52,788 nt of DNA, from positions 1 through 52,788 of IMG/VR virus record IMGVR_UViG_3300042516_004385. One strand, given 5' to 3'. A program made the position numbers and the translations under genes. This document shows positions 1 through 7,358 of the stretch, one piece after another (position 1 is the stretch's first letter; each line of letters begins with the position of its first letter). Below the pieces are notes generated by a model. It was not told where the DNA came from. It saw only the letters and a list, made by a program, of their open reading frames with translations, and made no database searches. Source of the DNA: a virus.

Positions 1-1
1 A

Positions 2-115
2 GCAAAAATGCTTCACAAGCAGCTTATCAGTTGGAAGACTATTGATAAGAAAGAATATGATCTTTGGAAACAACTAAACAATAAAAAAGATGAAATCTAC
101 GGATTTGAAGATTAA
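2..115 (+). CDS. 3' end of a gene cut by the window edge (hypothetical)
   Basis: An open frame enters from the left edge and stops at TAA 113-115, giving at least 37 codons rich in Lys, Trp and charged residues. It ends inside the next gene, overlapping it by 26 bases, which is common in tightly packed phage operons. An internal ATG at base 8 could make it a 35-residue complete peptide, but continuation from upstream is more likely because the frame stays open to the edge. No family is recognised. Confidence 0.4.
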   Translation, partial: AKMLHKQLISWKTIDKKEYDLWKQLNNKKDEIYGFED

Positions 116-281
116 GTGCCTTGAATTGGCAGTAGCAACTAATAACAGATCAATATCAATGAGTGCCGATTCTGTAGCAACTATGCAGATGAAAGGTACA
201 CTTGTTTTGGCCCAGGAGTTTTATCAGTGGCTTACAGAAAATACAAAAGTTGAACCGGTAGAACCTGCAAGCAATGATTAA
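90..281 (+). CDS. small hypothetical phage protein (63 aa)
   Basis: A 63-residue protein of mixed character with no signal peptide or membrane segment. The middle contains short Ser/Ala/Met-rich stretches and the C-terminus is acidic with Val-Glu-Pro repeats. It overlaps the truncated gene before it and the nuclease gene after it (its TAA at 279-281 lies inside the ATG region at 274), so it sits in a translationally coupled run. The function is not recognised. It could be a small accessory factor of the nuclease behind it, but only adjacency suggests that. Confidence 0.55.
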   Translation: MKSTDLKIKCLELAVATNNRSISMSADSVATMQMKGTLVLAQEFYQWLTENTKVEPVEPASND

Positions 282-1092
282 GTTTATAGAAAAAGGACAT
301 ATCTACACCTCAGTTATACCTGACAACATTAAGTGGTTGGGTATAACTACTTTGGTGGGACATCTGCATGAGAAGTTCAATGCAAAGGAACAATCTATCA
401 AGTCCTCTAATAGAAAACCTACTGCAAAGTATCCAAACAAATGGTATGGTTTACCTCCTACTGAGATACAGAATGCATGGAATGCAGAGGGTCAAAGATC
501 TGTAGAGCTTGGTAGTTGGTACCATAAGATGAGGGAAGATGCTTTGTACGAGAAAGGGGCAACTAATGTGTTCCGGCCAAAAGTAGAAGATGGTATTAAG
601 TATGCACCTGATCAGGTCCTGCTTAATGGTATCTATCCTGAACATATGGTCTATCTGAAATCAGAGGGGATATGTGGTCAGTCTGACTATGTAGAGGTAA
701 GAGATGCAAAGATCTTTATCAAGGATTACAAGACATCTAAGGAGATTAAGCGTAACAGCTTTGTAAATTGGGAAGGTATAAAAAAGATGATGTTGACACC
801 GGTTAATCATCTTGAAGATTGTCACTTTTACCACTATGCTTTACAGCTATCTCTGTACATGTACGTCATGCTTAGACATAATCCTAATCTCAGCCCGGGT
901 ACACTGATCATTGAGCACGTCAAGTTTGAAATAGAAGACGAGGATAAGTACGGATACCCTATTTACAAAAAGGATGAGGCAGGAAACTTTATTGTAAAAG
1001 AGATTGAAGAGATAGAACTTCCTTATTTGAAAAAAGAAGTTCACGCAGTAATCAACTGGTTAAAAACAAATAAACAAAAATTGATCAAATGA
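274..1092 (+). CDS. RecB/Cas4-like PD-(D/E)XK nuclease
   Basis: The 272-aa protein shows the ordered motifs of the RecB-type PD-(D/E)XK nuclease fold. There is a Gly-x3-His motif near residues 80-84. A Gly-Gln-Ser-Asp motif follows with the metal-binding Asp at about 138. A second motif, Asp-Tyr-Lys, lies at 151-153, and a Gln-x3-Tyr-type helix at about 191-197 follows it. This family cuts or trims DNA ends and in crAss-like phages sits with replication and recombination genes. No helicase domain is fused to it, and its size is normal for a stand-alone nuclease. It overlaps the preceding gene by 8 bases and the following glycosyltransferase by 4 (ATGA). Roles in recombination, DNA-end processing or host-DNA degradation are all possible; the sequence does not decide between them. 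Confidence 0.75.
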   Translation: MIKFIEKGHIYTSVIPDNIKWLGITTLVGHLHEKFNAKEQSIKSSNRKPTAKYPNKWYGLPPTEIQNAWNAEGQRSVELGSWYHKMREDALYEKGATNVFRPKVEDGIKYAPDQVLLNGIYPEHMVYLKSEGICGQSDYVEVRDAKIFIKDYKTSKEIKRNSFVNWEGIKKMMLTPVNHLEDCHFYHYALQLSLYMYVMLRHNPNLSPGTLIIEHVKFEIEDEDKYGYPIYKKDEAGNFIVKEIEEIELPYLKKEVHAVINWLKTNKQKLIK

Positions 1093-2165
1093 AATTACAG
1101 TTTGTAGTACAGCAGAAATCAGGTATTGCTTATCATAGGATTGTTACTCCCATGGAGTTTATGAAATGGGATGAAAACGAAGAAGCAGAGATGCTATGGA
1201 TTGTTCAGGATGAGCATAAAATAGATGGAGATGTACTATTGTACAGTAAGTTTATTTGGACCCAGGTTGATCAGCTCAAAGCAATCAAAGAGAAAGGTAC
1301 TAAAATCATTGTAGACGTAGATGACTCTTGGGATCTGCCGGTGTCTCATCCTTTCTATGATATTTGGAACCAGAGAGGTAGTGCACAGAAAGTAATTGAC
1401 AATATACAAGTTGCAGATCTTGTTATCTGTACAACACTAAAGCTTCAGGAGAAAATAAGAAAGTACAATAAGAATACTGTAGTAATTCCAAATGCACTTC
1501 CTTTTGGTTATGAGAACTATGTACCAAAACCGGTACCACATGATAAGATGACTTTTATTTACGTAGGAGGTTCTTCTCATTTGGCTGACATTGAGATGTT
1601 AAGAGGGAAGTTTAAAAAGATGGGTGGGGAACCGTTTATTAAAAACAATGCAGAGTTTGTTCTGGCAGGATATGAACCAACAACAGTTCCTCGTTACCTA
1701 ACTAAAGAAGACTTTGAAAACAAAAAGCCTACAATGATACAGGTACGTGATGTGTGGGATAAGATGGCTTCAGTCTTTGCAGAAACAGGCTCATCAAGAA
1801 TACTTCCTTCTACGGATCTTGAAGAGTACATTGATTACTATGATCAGGCAGATGTTGCACTGGTACCATTACTGAATACTGATTGGAACAATCATAAGAG
1901 TGAACTTAAGATCATTGAGGCCGGCTGTAAAGGAATACCGGTAATTTGTTCAAAGGTTCTTCCTTACAGTACCCTTTATGGTAAGGAGGGTATTATGTGG
2001 GTAGAGACTCCTGATGATTGGATCAAGCATATAAGGTACTGTATCAAAAACCCTAACTTTGTAAAAGACATGGGTCAGAAGATGAGCGAATGGGTAAAAA
2101 GGGATTATGATCTTCTTAAGTGGAATGAAGTAAGGAAACAAGTAATTAAATCGGTTCTGAAATGA
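1089..2165 (+). CDS. GT-B type glycosyltransferase (family 4-like)
   Basis: A 358-aa protein with two Rossmann-like halves. Visible signs are an Ile-Pro-Asn-Ala-Leu-Pro segment between the halves (133-138), a Tyr-Val-Gly-Gly turn at about 158-161 opening the second half, and a C-terminal block (about 256-288) with a Lys-Ser-Glu-Leu-Lys, Glu-Ala-Gly and Gly-Ile-Pro-Val-Ile arrangement. That block is the nucleotide-sugar binding signature of GT4-like enzymes. An Asp-rich stretch (76-84, Asp-Val-Asp-Asp) is in the N-terminal half. It probably transfers a sugar from an activated donor to a phage structural protein, phage DNA or host surface glycan; the acceptor is not visible. It starts the local group of four glycosyltransferase genes, overlaps the nuclease gene by 4 bases and shares ATGA with the next small gene. 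Confidence 0.8.
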   Translation: MKLQFVVQQKSGIAYHRIVTPMEFMKWDENEEAEMLWIVQDEHKIDGDVLLYSKFIWTQVDQLKAIKEKGTKIIVDVDDSWDLPVSHPFYDIWNQRGSAQKVIDNIQVADLVICTTLKLQEKIRKYNKNTVVIPNALPFGYENYVPKPVPHDKMTFIYVGGSSHLADIEMLRGKFKKMGGEPFIKNNAEFVLAGYEPTTVPRYLTKEDFENKKPTMIQVRDVWDKMASVFAETGSSRILPSTDLEEYIDYYDQADVALVPLLNTDWNNHKSELKIIEAGCKGIPVICSKVLPYSTLYGKEGIMWVETPDDWIKHIRYCIKNPNFVKDMGQKMSEWVKRDYDLLKWNEVRKQVIKSVLK

Positions 2166-2338
2166 TAGAAGATATTATAGGAACAATGACTCCTTATATT
2201 GTAAAGGGTAAAAAATTATATGAAGAAGAGGATGTTAAAAGAGCTCTTGCAAAGATGCTCAAGATGATAACCTCTTCTGTTATAGTTAAGCCTGTAGAAC
2301 CGTCTGAACTTAACGAATACCCTGAAGTAACATGCTGA
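2162..2338 (+). CDS. small hypothetical protein (58 aa)
   Basis: A 58-residue frame starts with an ATGA overlap on the stop of the glycosyltransferase gene and ends overlapping the next gene's ATG by 7 bases, a spacing typical of coupled phage genes. It has a short amphipathic N-terminus, a Lys/Glu-rich middle and a Val-Lys-Pro-Val-Glu-Pro tail. No domain is recognised. Support comes from coupling and from filling an otherwise empty 166-base gap. Confidence 0.55.
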   Translation: MIEDIIGTMTPYIVKGKKLYEEEDVKRALAKMLKMITSSVIVKPVEPSELNEYPEVTC

Positions 2339-2565
2339 GAGAAATTATAAAAATATGGCTACTAAAAAGATCATTAATAAAGCACCTTGATATTGCTGAT
2401 TATCTTTTATGGTTACGAGACAGTGTTACTCTTGACCAAGGAACTATGGAAGAAGTTATTGAAGAAAAAGACAATTTAAGACTTGAAGCTGAAGCACATA
2501 AAAGAGCAGCAAGAAGAATCCGTAAAATACTAAACAAGTACAACAATGTTAATCAATCTATTTGA
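2332..2565 (+). CDS. small helical hypothetical protein (77 aa)
   Basis: A 77-aa protein that is predominantly charged and probably alpha-helical. The second half (from about residue 40) is rich in Glu, Lys and Arg with heptad-like spacing and suggests a coiled coil. It overlaps both neighbours, by 7 bases upstream and 20 bases downstream. No family is recognised. The position, two genes ahead of the terminase cluster, would suit a small DNA-packaging or regulatory factor, but nothing in the residues proves it. Confidence 0.55.
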   Translation: MLREIIKIWLLKRSLIKHLDIADYLLWLRDSVTLDQGTMEEVIEEKDNLRLEAEAHKRAARRIRKILNKYNNVNQSI

Positions 2566-3094
2566 TGTTGAGGATCGTAAACTTACCCCTAGCCAGGCAT
2601 GTTATGCTATACCCTGGCTTGAGAGAATAATGACACTGTACCCTAATGATTACATACAGATCTACAAGTACATCTTCTTTACAACCTGTCCTGATGGTAC
2701 AATCAATCCTTATGTCAACCTACCTGAGGATGAGAAAGAAGACGTGGTTATGGCAGACCTGGCACCACTTAAGTTTTCTCTTGAGGATGATGTTATAGTA
2801 GATACAGTAAACAAGTGCAAGAAGCTTTACGAGACACCGGTGCTCAGAACATTCTTGGGAGCCAAGAAGATGTTGGATAAGGTGGGCCGGTTTCTGGATG
2901 ATGAAGAGATTACTACTGGTAAGGATGGTAATTCCAGTGAGATACGAGCTATGCTTAAAGAACTCTCTACCTATTGGGAGAACTACAATAAACTTGAGAA
3001 TGTTTTGAAGGAAGAACAAGCCAAAGTAAAAGGTGATCGTGTAATACCTTTCCATCAACAAGCCGGATACAAAGAAACTAAACAGTATGAGTAA
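2546..3094 (+). CDS. conserved packaging-region protein, small terminase candidate
   Basis: A 182-aa protein with a hydrophobic, Pro/Tyr-rich N-terminal half (a Trp-Leu-Glu-Arg-Ile-Met helix and a Tyr-Ile-Phe-Phe-Thr-Thr-Cys-Pro segment) and a helical C-terminal half ending in a basic tail. Similar-looking proteins, with Met-Leu-Ile-Asn-Leu-Phe-Asp at the start and Glu-Thr-Pro in the middle, are remembered from Bacteroidota phages next to terminase genes, but no search could be run. Size, helical content and location make it a reasonable candidate for the small terminase subunit, although no helix-turn-helix is evident. It is followed by a glycosyltransferase gene overlapping it by 8 bases. 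Confidence 0.5.
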   Translation: MLINLFDVEDRKLTPSQACYAIPWLERIMTLYPNDYIQIYKYIFFTTCPDGTINPYVNLPEDEKEDVVMADLAPLKFSLEDDVIVDTVNKCKKLYETPVLRTFLGAKKMLDKVGRFLDDEEITTGKDGNSSEIRAMLKELSTYWENYNKLENVLKEEQAKVKGDRVIPFHQQAGYKETKQYE

Positions 3095-3665
3095 TAAAAA
3101 ACCAATAGTAACATTTGTAGTCATTACCTATAAAGAACAATGGGAACCATACATGTTCATAGGGATGCTCAAATGCATGAAGAATCCTAACTGGAAAGCT
3201 ATTGTTTGGCACGATGGACCTAACCCTGAAATGAGAGCCATATTTGAAGCTTTTGGTGATGAGAGGATACAGTACATAGAAAACGAAGAGAACAAGGGTT
3301 CCTGGGGCTGTTATAATCGTATAGATGCACTGAAACTGGTAGATACAGAGTTTGTGGTACAGACTACTATCCAGGAATATTACATGCCGGTGTTTGTAGA
3401 TGTCATAGAACAATTAAGCAGTAATGATCTGATCTACTGGCCCTGTATCCACCATTCCTTCGGATACAATATCATAAATGCAGAACCTGTCCGTGGCAGA
3501 ATGGATTGGAGTAACTTTGCACTGAAGTCACACATTGCAAGAAAGGTAGGAATCAATCATCCTGATGCATACATGGCAGATGGTCTGTTTATTGAGGATG
3601 TAATGAAATCAAACCTTGTAAAGAAAAAAATAAGAGTTGAAAAAGTACTAAACATAAAGAACTGA
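3087..3665 (+). CDS. short GT2-like glycosyltransferase without DxD motif
   Basis: A 192-aa GT-A fold protein beginning with the usual first strand (Val-Thr-Phe-Val-Val-Ile-Thr-Tyr) and a Trp-His-Asp-Gly strand at about 41-44, as in family 2 glycosyltransferases. At the place where the metal-binding Asp-x-Asp is expected, after Thr-Glu-Phe-Val-Val, it reads Gln-Thr-Thr-Ile-Gln-Glu-Tyr-Tyr (92-99). It is paralogous to the gene at 4415, which shares the substitution, the Asn-Pro-Asn-Trp and the Asp-Trp-x-Asn-Phe segments. It is shorter than typical 250-300-aa enzymes. The change may mean a metal-independent mechanism or a non-catalytic binding role. It overlaps the next gene by one base (TGATG). 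Confidence 0.7.
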   Translation: MSNKKPIVTFVVITYKEQWEPYMFIGMLKCMKNPNWKAIVWHDGPNPEMRAIFEAFGDERIQYIENEENKGSWGCYNRIDALKLVDTEFVVQTTIQEYYMPVFVDVIEQLSSNDLIYWPCIHHSFGYNIINAEPVRGRMDWSNFALKSHIARKVGINHPDAYMADGLFIEDVMKSNLVKKKIRVEKVLNIKN

Positions 3666-4402
3666 TGAAAGAAAAAATAGCCATCTGTCTTATAGTAAAA
3701 GATGAACCGGAAATGCTTCCTGAGTTTATAGATTATTATTTAAAGTTAGGGGCAGATTCTATTATTATTTACGATAATGATTCTACAGAACCGGTTGTTT
3801 CAGAAAACCCTAATGTAATAGTACATAGATGGCCGTCAGTATGGCCGGGCAATCAAACAAAGGCTTACTATGATTGTGCAGTAAAGTACAAGAATGAGTA
3901 TAAGTGGATTGCCTTTTTTGATACAGATGAATATCTGATCCTTAAAAAGCATAGTGACATTAAAGCATTTCTTGCCGATTATGATCAGTACCCGGGGGTT
4001 GGAATTAACTGGTTATGTTTTGGTTCTTCTGACATAGAAATACACAGTTCACATAAGGATTATTACAAGCACTGTAGATTTACCAATCCAATCAATACTC
4101 ATATAAAATCTATTGTGAAACCTGAAAATCTTACTATACCTGCACCTGATCCTCATTTTGTTGTAAAAGGAACTATAGATACAAATTTTAATGAAATATA
4201 TGGACCTTTCTCTGATTTTAAAAGTGATATAGCTTACATAAAACATTGCATTATGAGAACAAAAGAAAATTACATTTCTAAAATAAAAAAAGGCGATGTT
4301 AATGTTTTTCAAAAAAATGCAAACTTTAGAACAGAAAGTAAATGGGATGATCATTATCGAACTTTTAATGAGTGTCAAGATGAGAAAAAAATTTGGTTGT
4401 AA
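3665..4402 (+). CDS. GT92/DUF23-like glycosyltransferase
   Basis: A 245-aa protein with the hallmark beginning of GT92-type enzymes: a Cys-Leu-Ile-Val-Lys-Asp-Glu strand-loop at about 8-14, then Phe-Ile-Asp-Tyr-Tyr-Leu-Lys-Leu-Gly-Ala-Asp and Ile-Tyr-Asp-Asn-Asp-Ser (35-40). The metal-binding Asp-Thr-Asp-Glu is intact at 86-89. It probably adds a sugar from a nucleotide-sugar donor; the acceptor is unknown. Unlike its two GT2-like neighbours it keeps the catalytic acidic motif, so it may be the active partner of the group. Base composition shifts near 4040-4070: the first half contains several CCGG words and the second half none and is very A/T-rich, suggesting a recombination junction in the gene. 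Confidence 0.75.
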   Translation: MKEKIAICLIVKDEPEMLPEFIDYYLKLGADSIIIYDNDSTEPVVSENPNVIVHRWPSVWPGNQTKAYYDCAVKYKNEYKWIAFFDTDEYLILKKHSDIKAFLADYDQYPGVGINWLCFGSSDIEIHSSHKDYYKHCRFTNPINTHIKSIVKPENLTIPAPDPHFVVKGTIDTNFNEIYGPFSDFKSDIAYIKHCIMRTKENYISKIKKGDVNVFQKNANFRTESKWDDHYRTFNECQDEKKIWL

Positions 4403-4414
4403 AATAGACAAAAA

Positions 4415-4996
4415 ATGAAAGTAACATTTGTAGCATTGGCTTTTAATGAAGTTTTCAGTAACCGACCCTTGCTTGATTCTTTAATAATGCAAAGTAACCC
4501 AAATTGGGAGCTGATCATTTATCATAATGGTGCATCTGCAGAAATGAAATCTTGGGCAAATAGTTATAATGATCCAAGGGTAAGATACTATGAAACAGAA
4601 GTCAATAACAATAATGCTTGTTTGAACAGATTAGATGCAATAAACAATCTTGTTACTACTGAATACATAATACAAACATCTATTCAGGATTACTATCTTT
4701 CTTGGACAGTTGAACTTATTCTTAAAAGGTTATCTGAAACAAAAGCTGATTTTTGTTATTGGGATTCCATTAATCATTTATGTGGACATGCAATATTGAT
4801 TACAAAATTAGAAATGTCACATATTGATTGGGGTAACTTTTGTATTCCAATAGAGATAGCTAAACAAATAGGTATTCCTGGTATTCAACCAAGCATAAGA
4901 AGAGAAGATGATTGGTACACTGTAGAAAAAGGACTACAAATGAACCTGTTTAAAAATATAACAAAGATAAATAATGTACTTACGATTCACAACTAA
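4415..4996 (+). CDS. short GT2-like glycosyltransferase without DxD motif (paralogue)
   Basis: A 193-aa paralogue of the protein at 3087, alignable over nearly its full length. Shared features are the opening Val-Thr-Phe-Val strand, Asn-Pro-Asn-Trp (28-31), Asn-Arg-Leu-Asp-Ala, and Thr-Glu-Tyr-Ile-Ile followed by Gln-Thr-Ser-Ile-Gln-Asp-Tyr-Tyr (87-94) in place of the usual Asp-x-Asp. An Asp-Trp-Gly-Asn-Phe segment lies in the last third. The gene is strongly A/T-rich with no CCGG words, unlike the terminase just behind it, which points to separate acquisition. It is the last gene before the terminase. A sugar-transfer or sugar-binding role is inferred from the fold only. Confidence 0.68.
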   Translation: MKVTFVALAFNEVFSNRPLLDSLIMQSNPNWELIIYHNGASAEMKSWANSYNDPRVRYYETEVNNNNACLNRLDAINNLVTTEYIIQTSIQDYYLSWTVELILKRLSETKADFCYWDSINHLCGHAILITKLEMSHIDWGNFCIPIEIAKQIGIPGIQPSIRREDDWYTVEKGLQMNLFKNITKINNVLTIHN

Positions 4997-5019
4997 GTAG
5001 ATTATAATAAAAGTAAAAG

Positions 5020-7341
5020 ATGAGCATTCTATATAGAAACATACCGACAAGAGAAGAAGATGGTACCTGGGGCTATACTCGGTTTGAGACTAAAGAAGAG
5101 TTTAGGGATTTTGTTAAACAACTGTTTAAGAAACCGGGAAAGTATGAGTTTGATCGTGTAGCAGTTGAGGAGTTTAGCAAACATGCCAGAACATTTATAG
5201 CAAAGGGTATGTTCTGTGATGCTCCGAGAATGTCAAGAGACTACATTGATTATTGGGATAGTGAAAGGGAAAAATGTAGAAAAGGGGTTATTATAAAAGG
5301 TAGTCGGGGCCAGGTATGGTATCTTCCAAGGTTTCTGTATCATTGGTTAAACTTCCTACAGATCTACAACACTGTACATACAAAGTTTGAGTTTCCCGGC
5401 CTCAGGGATGTACAGTATCATATGGCCCTGTATGAGTTCCTGGCCGAGTTACATGGTAAGAACATAGCTATAGTTAAGAAGAGGCAGATGGCTTCTTCTT
5501 ATTTTCATATAGCCAAGCTCTACAACAAGTACATCTTTGAGGAAGGTTTTGTGGCCAAGATAGGTGCATCTGATAAAAAGTACATTGATGCTACTAACGG
5601 TTGCTGGAAGTTCCTTAACCAGTACCACAACTTTACAAACAAGCATACTGCCTGGGCATGTGGCAACTTTCCGGATAAAGTGTTTTCATGGCAGCAAAAG
5701 GTTGAGACCAAAACACCGGATGGTCGAAAGGTAGAAATCGGTACTATGGCTACCATTACCGGCATCTCTTTTGATAAGGATCCGGTATCGGGTGTAGGTG
5801 GTGCCTGTAACGAAATGTTCTACGAAGAAGGTGGGGTTGCACCAACAGCAGACATCACATATGGATATATGAAGTCAGCTATGAGACAGGGTACAAGTGT
5901 TACCGGAGTCTTTACAATAGCCGGATCCGTAGGTGATCTGTCTCAGTGTGAGCCACTTAGGGATTTTATAATGAATCCGGATGCCAATGATTTCTATTCT
6001 ATAGAAACCGATCTGATTGATGAAAACGGTACAACAGGAATTACTGCTCTCTTTATTCCGGAACAATGGAGTTTGACCGGGGAAGGAGAAACAAACTTTA
6101 CTGATGAGTTTGGTAACTCAAAAGTAGAAGAGGCTCTTGCTTATCTGAACAACGAGTTTGAAAGGATGAGAAGGGTAATGAGTGAGGAGAAGTATCAGCT
6201 TGAAGTATCACAACGGCCCCGGAACATCAGAGAGGCTTTTGCCATGAGGACAGTTTCTGTTTTCCCGGCACAGCATACAGGTAGTCAGCTCAGACGTATA
6301 GAAGAAGGTGAATATGCAATGGAGTACGTTGACCTGATCAGGAATAACAAGAATGAGATAGAGGCACTAAATTCTGACCGGAGACCGATCAGTGAGTTCC
6401 CTCTTCCCATGAAGACTGTTGACAAGAAAGGTATTGTTTGTATTCATGAACATCCTATAAAAAATGCACCTCACGGTACGTACATATGTGCAATTGACCC
6501 GGTAGAGGTTGGTAAGACAACTACATCTGCCTCACTTGCATCTATAGTTGTCTACAAGATGGACATAGAGGTAGTTAATGAAGAAGTGTTCCGTAAAGCT
6601 CCGGCCCCGGGCAAAGAAGGAGTTGAATTAGAGTGGGGCCCGATCAGTAAAAAGAAACAGGAACAAGGTAAACCAGAGGTAAAACTTACTACACACATAG
6701 AGGGTGGAAAAATTGTAGCATTCTGGTGTGGTCGTTTTGATGACCCTAATGAAACCAATGAGTACATATCAAGATTAGTTGAATACTATAATGCCAGAGC
6801 ATTGTGTGAAAACAACAAGCCGGGTTTCATCAACTACATGAGATCCAAAAAACGTCAGAAGTATCTGGTCTTTAGGGATGAGATGATTTTTGACAAAGAG
6901 CTTGATATTAAACTTAGTGGTAATGAAAGGTACGGTATTACCATGACACCCAGGCTTTGGAAGGTTCTTTTGGAGTATGCTGTCAACTCTTTATCAGAAG
7001 TAATGTATGAGGAAAGAGATCAGGAAGGAAATGTTACCCGGATACATTATGGTGTAGAAAGAATAACGGACCCTATGATCTTAAAGGAGATGCAGCTTTA
7101 CCAACCTGGTATGAACGCTGACCGACTTATCTCTTATGCACTACTTATGACCTTTGTAAAGATCCTTCAGGCTTCAGGTAGAATGAGAAAGAAAATCGAA
7201 AGATCAGATGATAAATTGGAAAATCCGTCAAAATTTGTTACATTTAAAGGGGCAGATAGACCATTATTTCAAAATATTGGTAGGGCCGGCAATGGTAACA
7301 TGTTAAGGGCCAATAGAAACCCATTTAAAAATATTAGATAA
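5020..7341 (+). CDS. terL: large terminase subunit (DNA-packaging motor)
   Basis: The 773-aa protein has the ATPase-nuclease plan of phage large terminases. A degenerate P-loop, Lys-Lys-Arg-Gln-Met-Ala-Ser-Ser, is at 153-160, lacking the usual Gly-Lys. A Walker B-like hydrophobic run ends in Glu269-Glu270. The C-terminal RNase H-like nuclease has acidic residues at Asp493 (Ile-Asp-Pro), Glu597 (Cys-Glu-Asn-Asn) and Asp701 (Asn-Ala-Asp-Arg). It pumps DNA into the prohead through the portal and cuts the concatemer. The length fits crAss-like terminases, which are longer than the usual 500-600 residues. The portal gene follows 17 bases later, matching the crAss-like order. The start chosen is the first ATG after the glycosyltransferase gene. 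Confidence 0.92.
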   Translation: MSILYRNIPTREEDGTWGYTRFETKEEFRDFVKQLFKKPGKYEFDRVAVEEFSKHARTFIAKGMFCDAPRMSRDYIDYWDSEREKCRKGVIIKGSRGQVWYLPRFLYHWLNFLQIYNTVHTKFEFPGLRDVQYHMALYEFLAELHGKNIAIVKKRQMASSYFHIAKLYNKYIFEEGFVAKIGASDKKYIDATNGCWKFLNQYHNFTNKHTAWACGNFPDKVFSWQQKVETKTPDGRKVEIGTMATITGISFDKDPVSGVGGACNEMFYEEGGVAPTADITYGYMKSAMRQGTSVTGVFTIAGSVGDLSQCEPLRDFIMNPDANDFYSIETDLIDENGTTGITALFIPEQWSLTGEGETNFTDEFGNSKVEEALAYLNNEFERMRRVMSEEKYQLEVSQRPRNIREAFAMRTVSVFPAQHTGSQLRRIEEGEYAMEYVDLIRNNKNEIEALNSDRRPISEFPLPMKTVDKKGIVCIHEHPIKNAPHGTYICAIDPVEVGKTTTSASLASIVVYKMDIEVVNEEVFRKAPAPGKEGVELEWGPISKKKQEQGKPEVKLTTHIEGGKIVAFWCGRFDDPNETNEYISRLVEYYNARALCENNKPGFINYMRSKKRQKYLVFRDEMIFDKELDIKLSGNERYGITMTPRLWKVLLEYAVNSLSEVMYEERDQEGNVTRIHYGVERITDPMILKEMQLYQPGMNADRLISYALLMTFVKILQASGRMRKKIERSDDKLENPSKFVTFKGADRPLFQNIGRAGNGNMLRANRNPFKNIR

Positions 7342-7358
7342 GATAAAGTTATTCGTAT

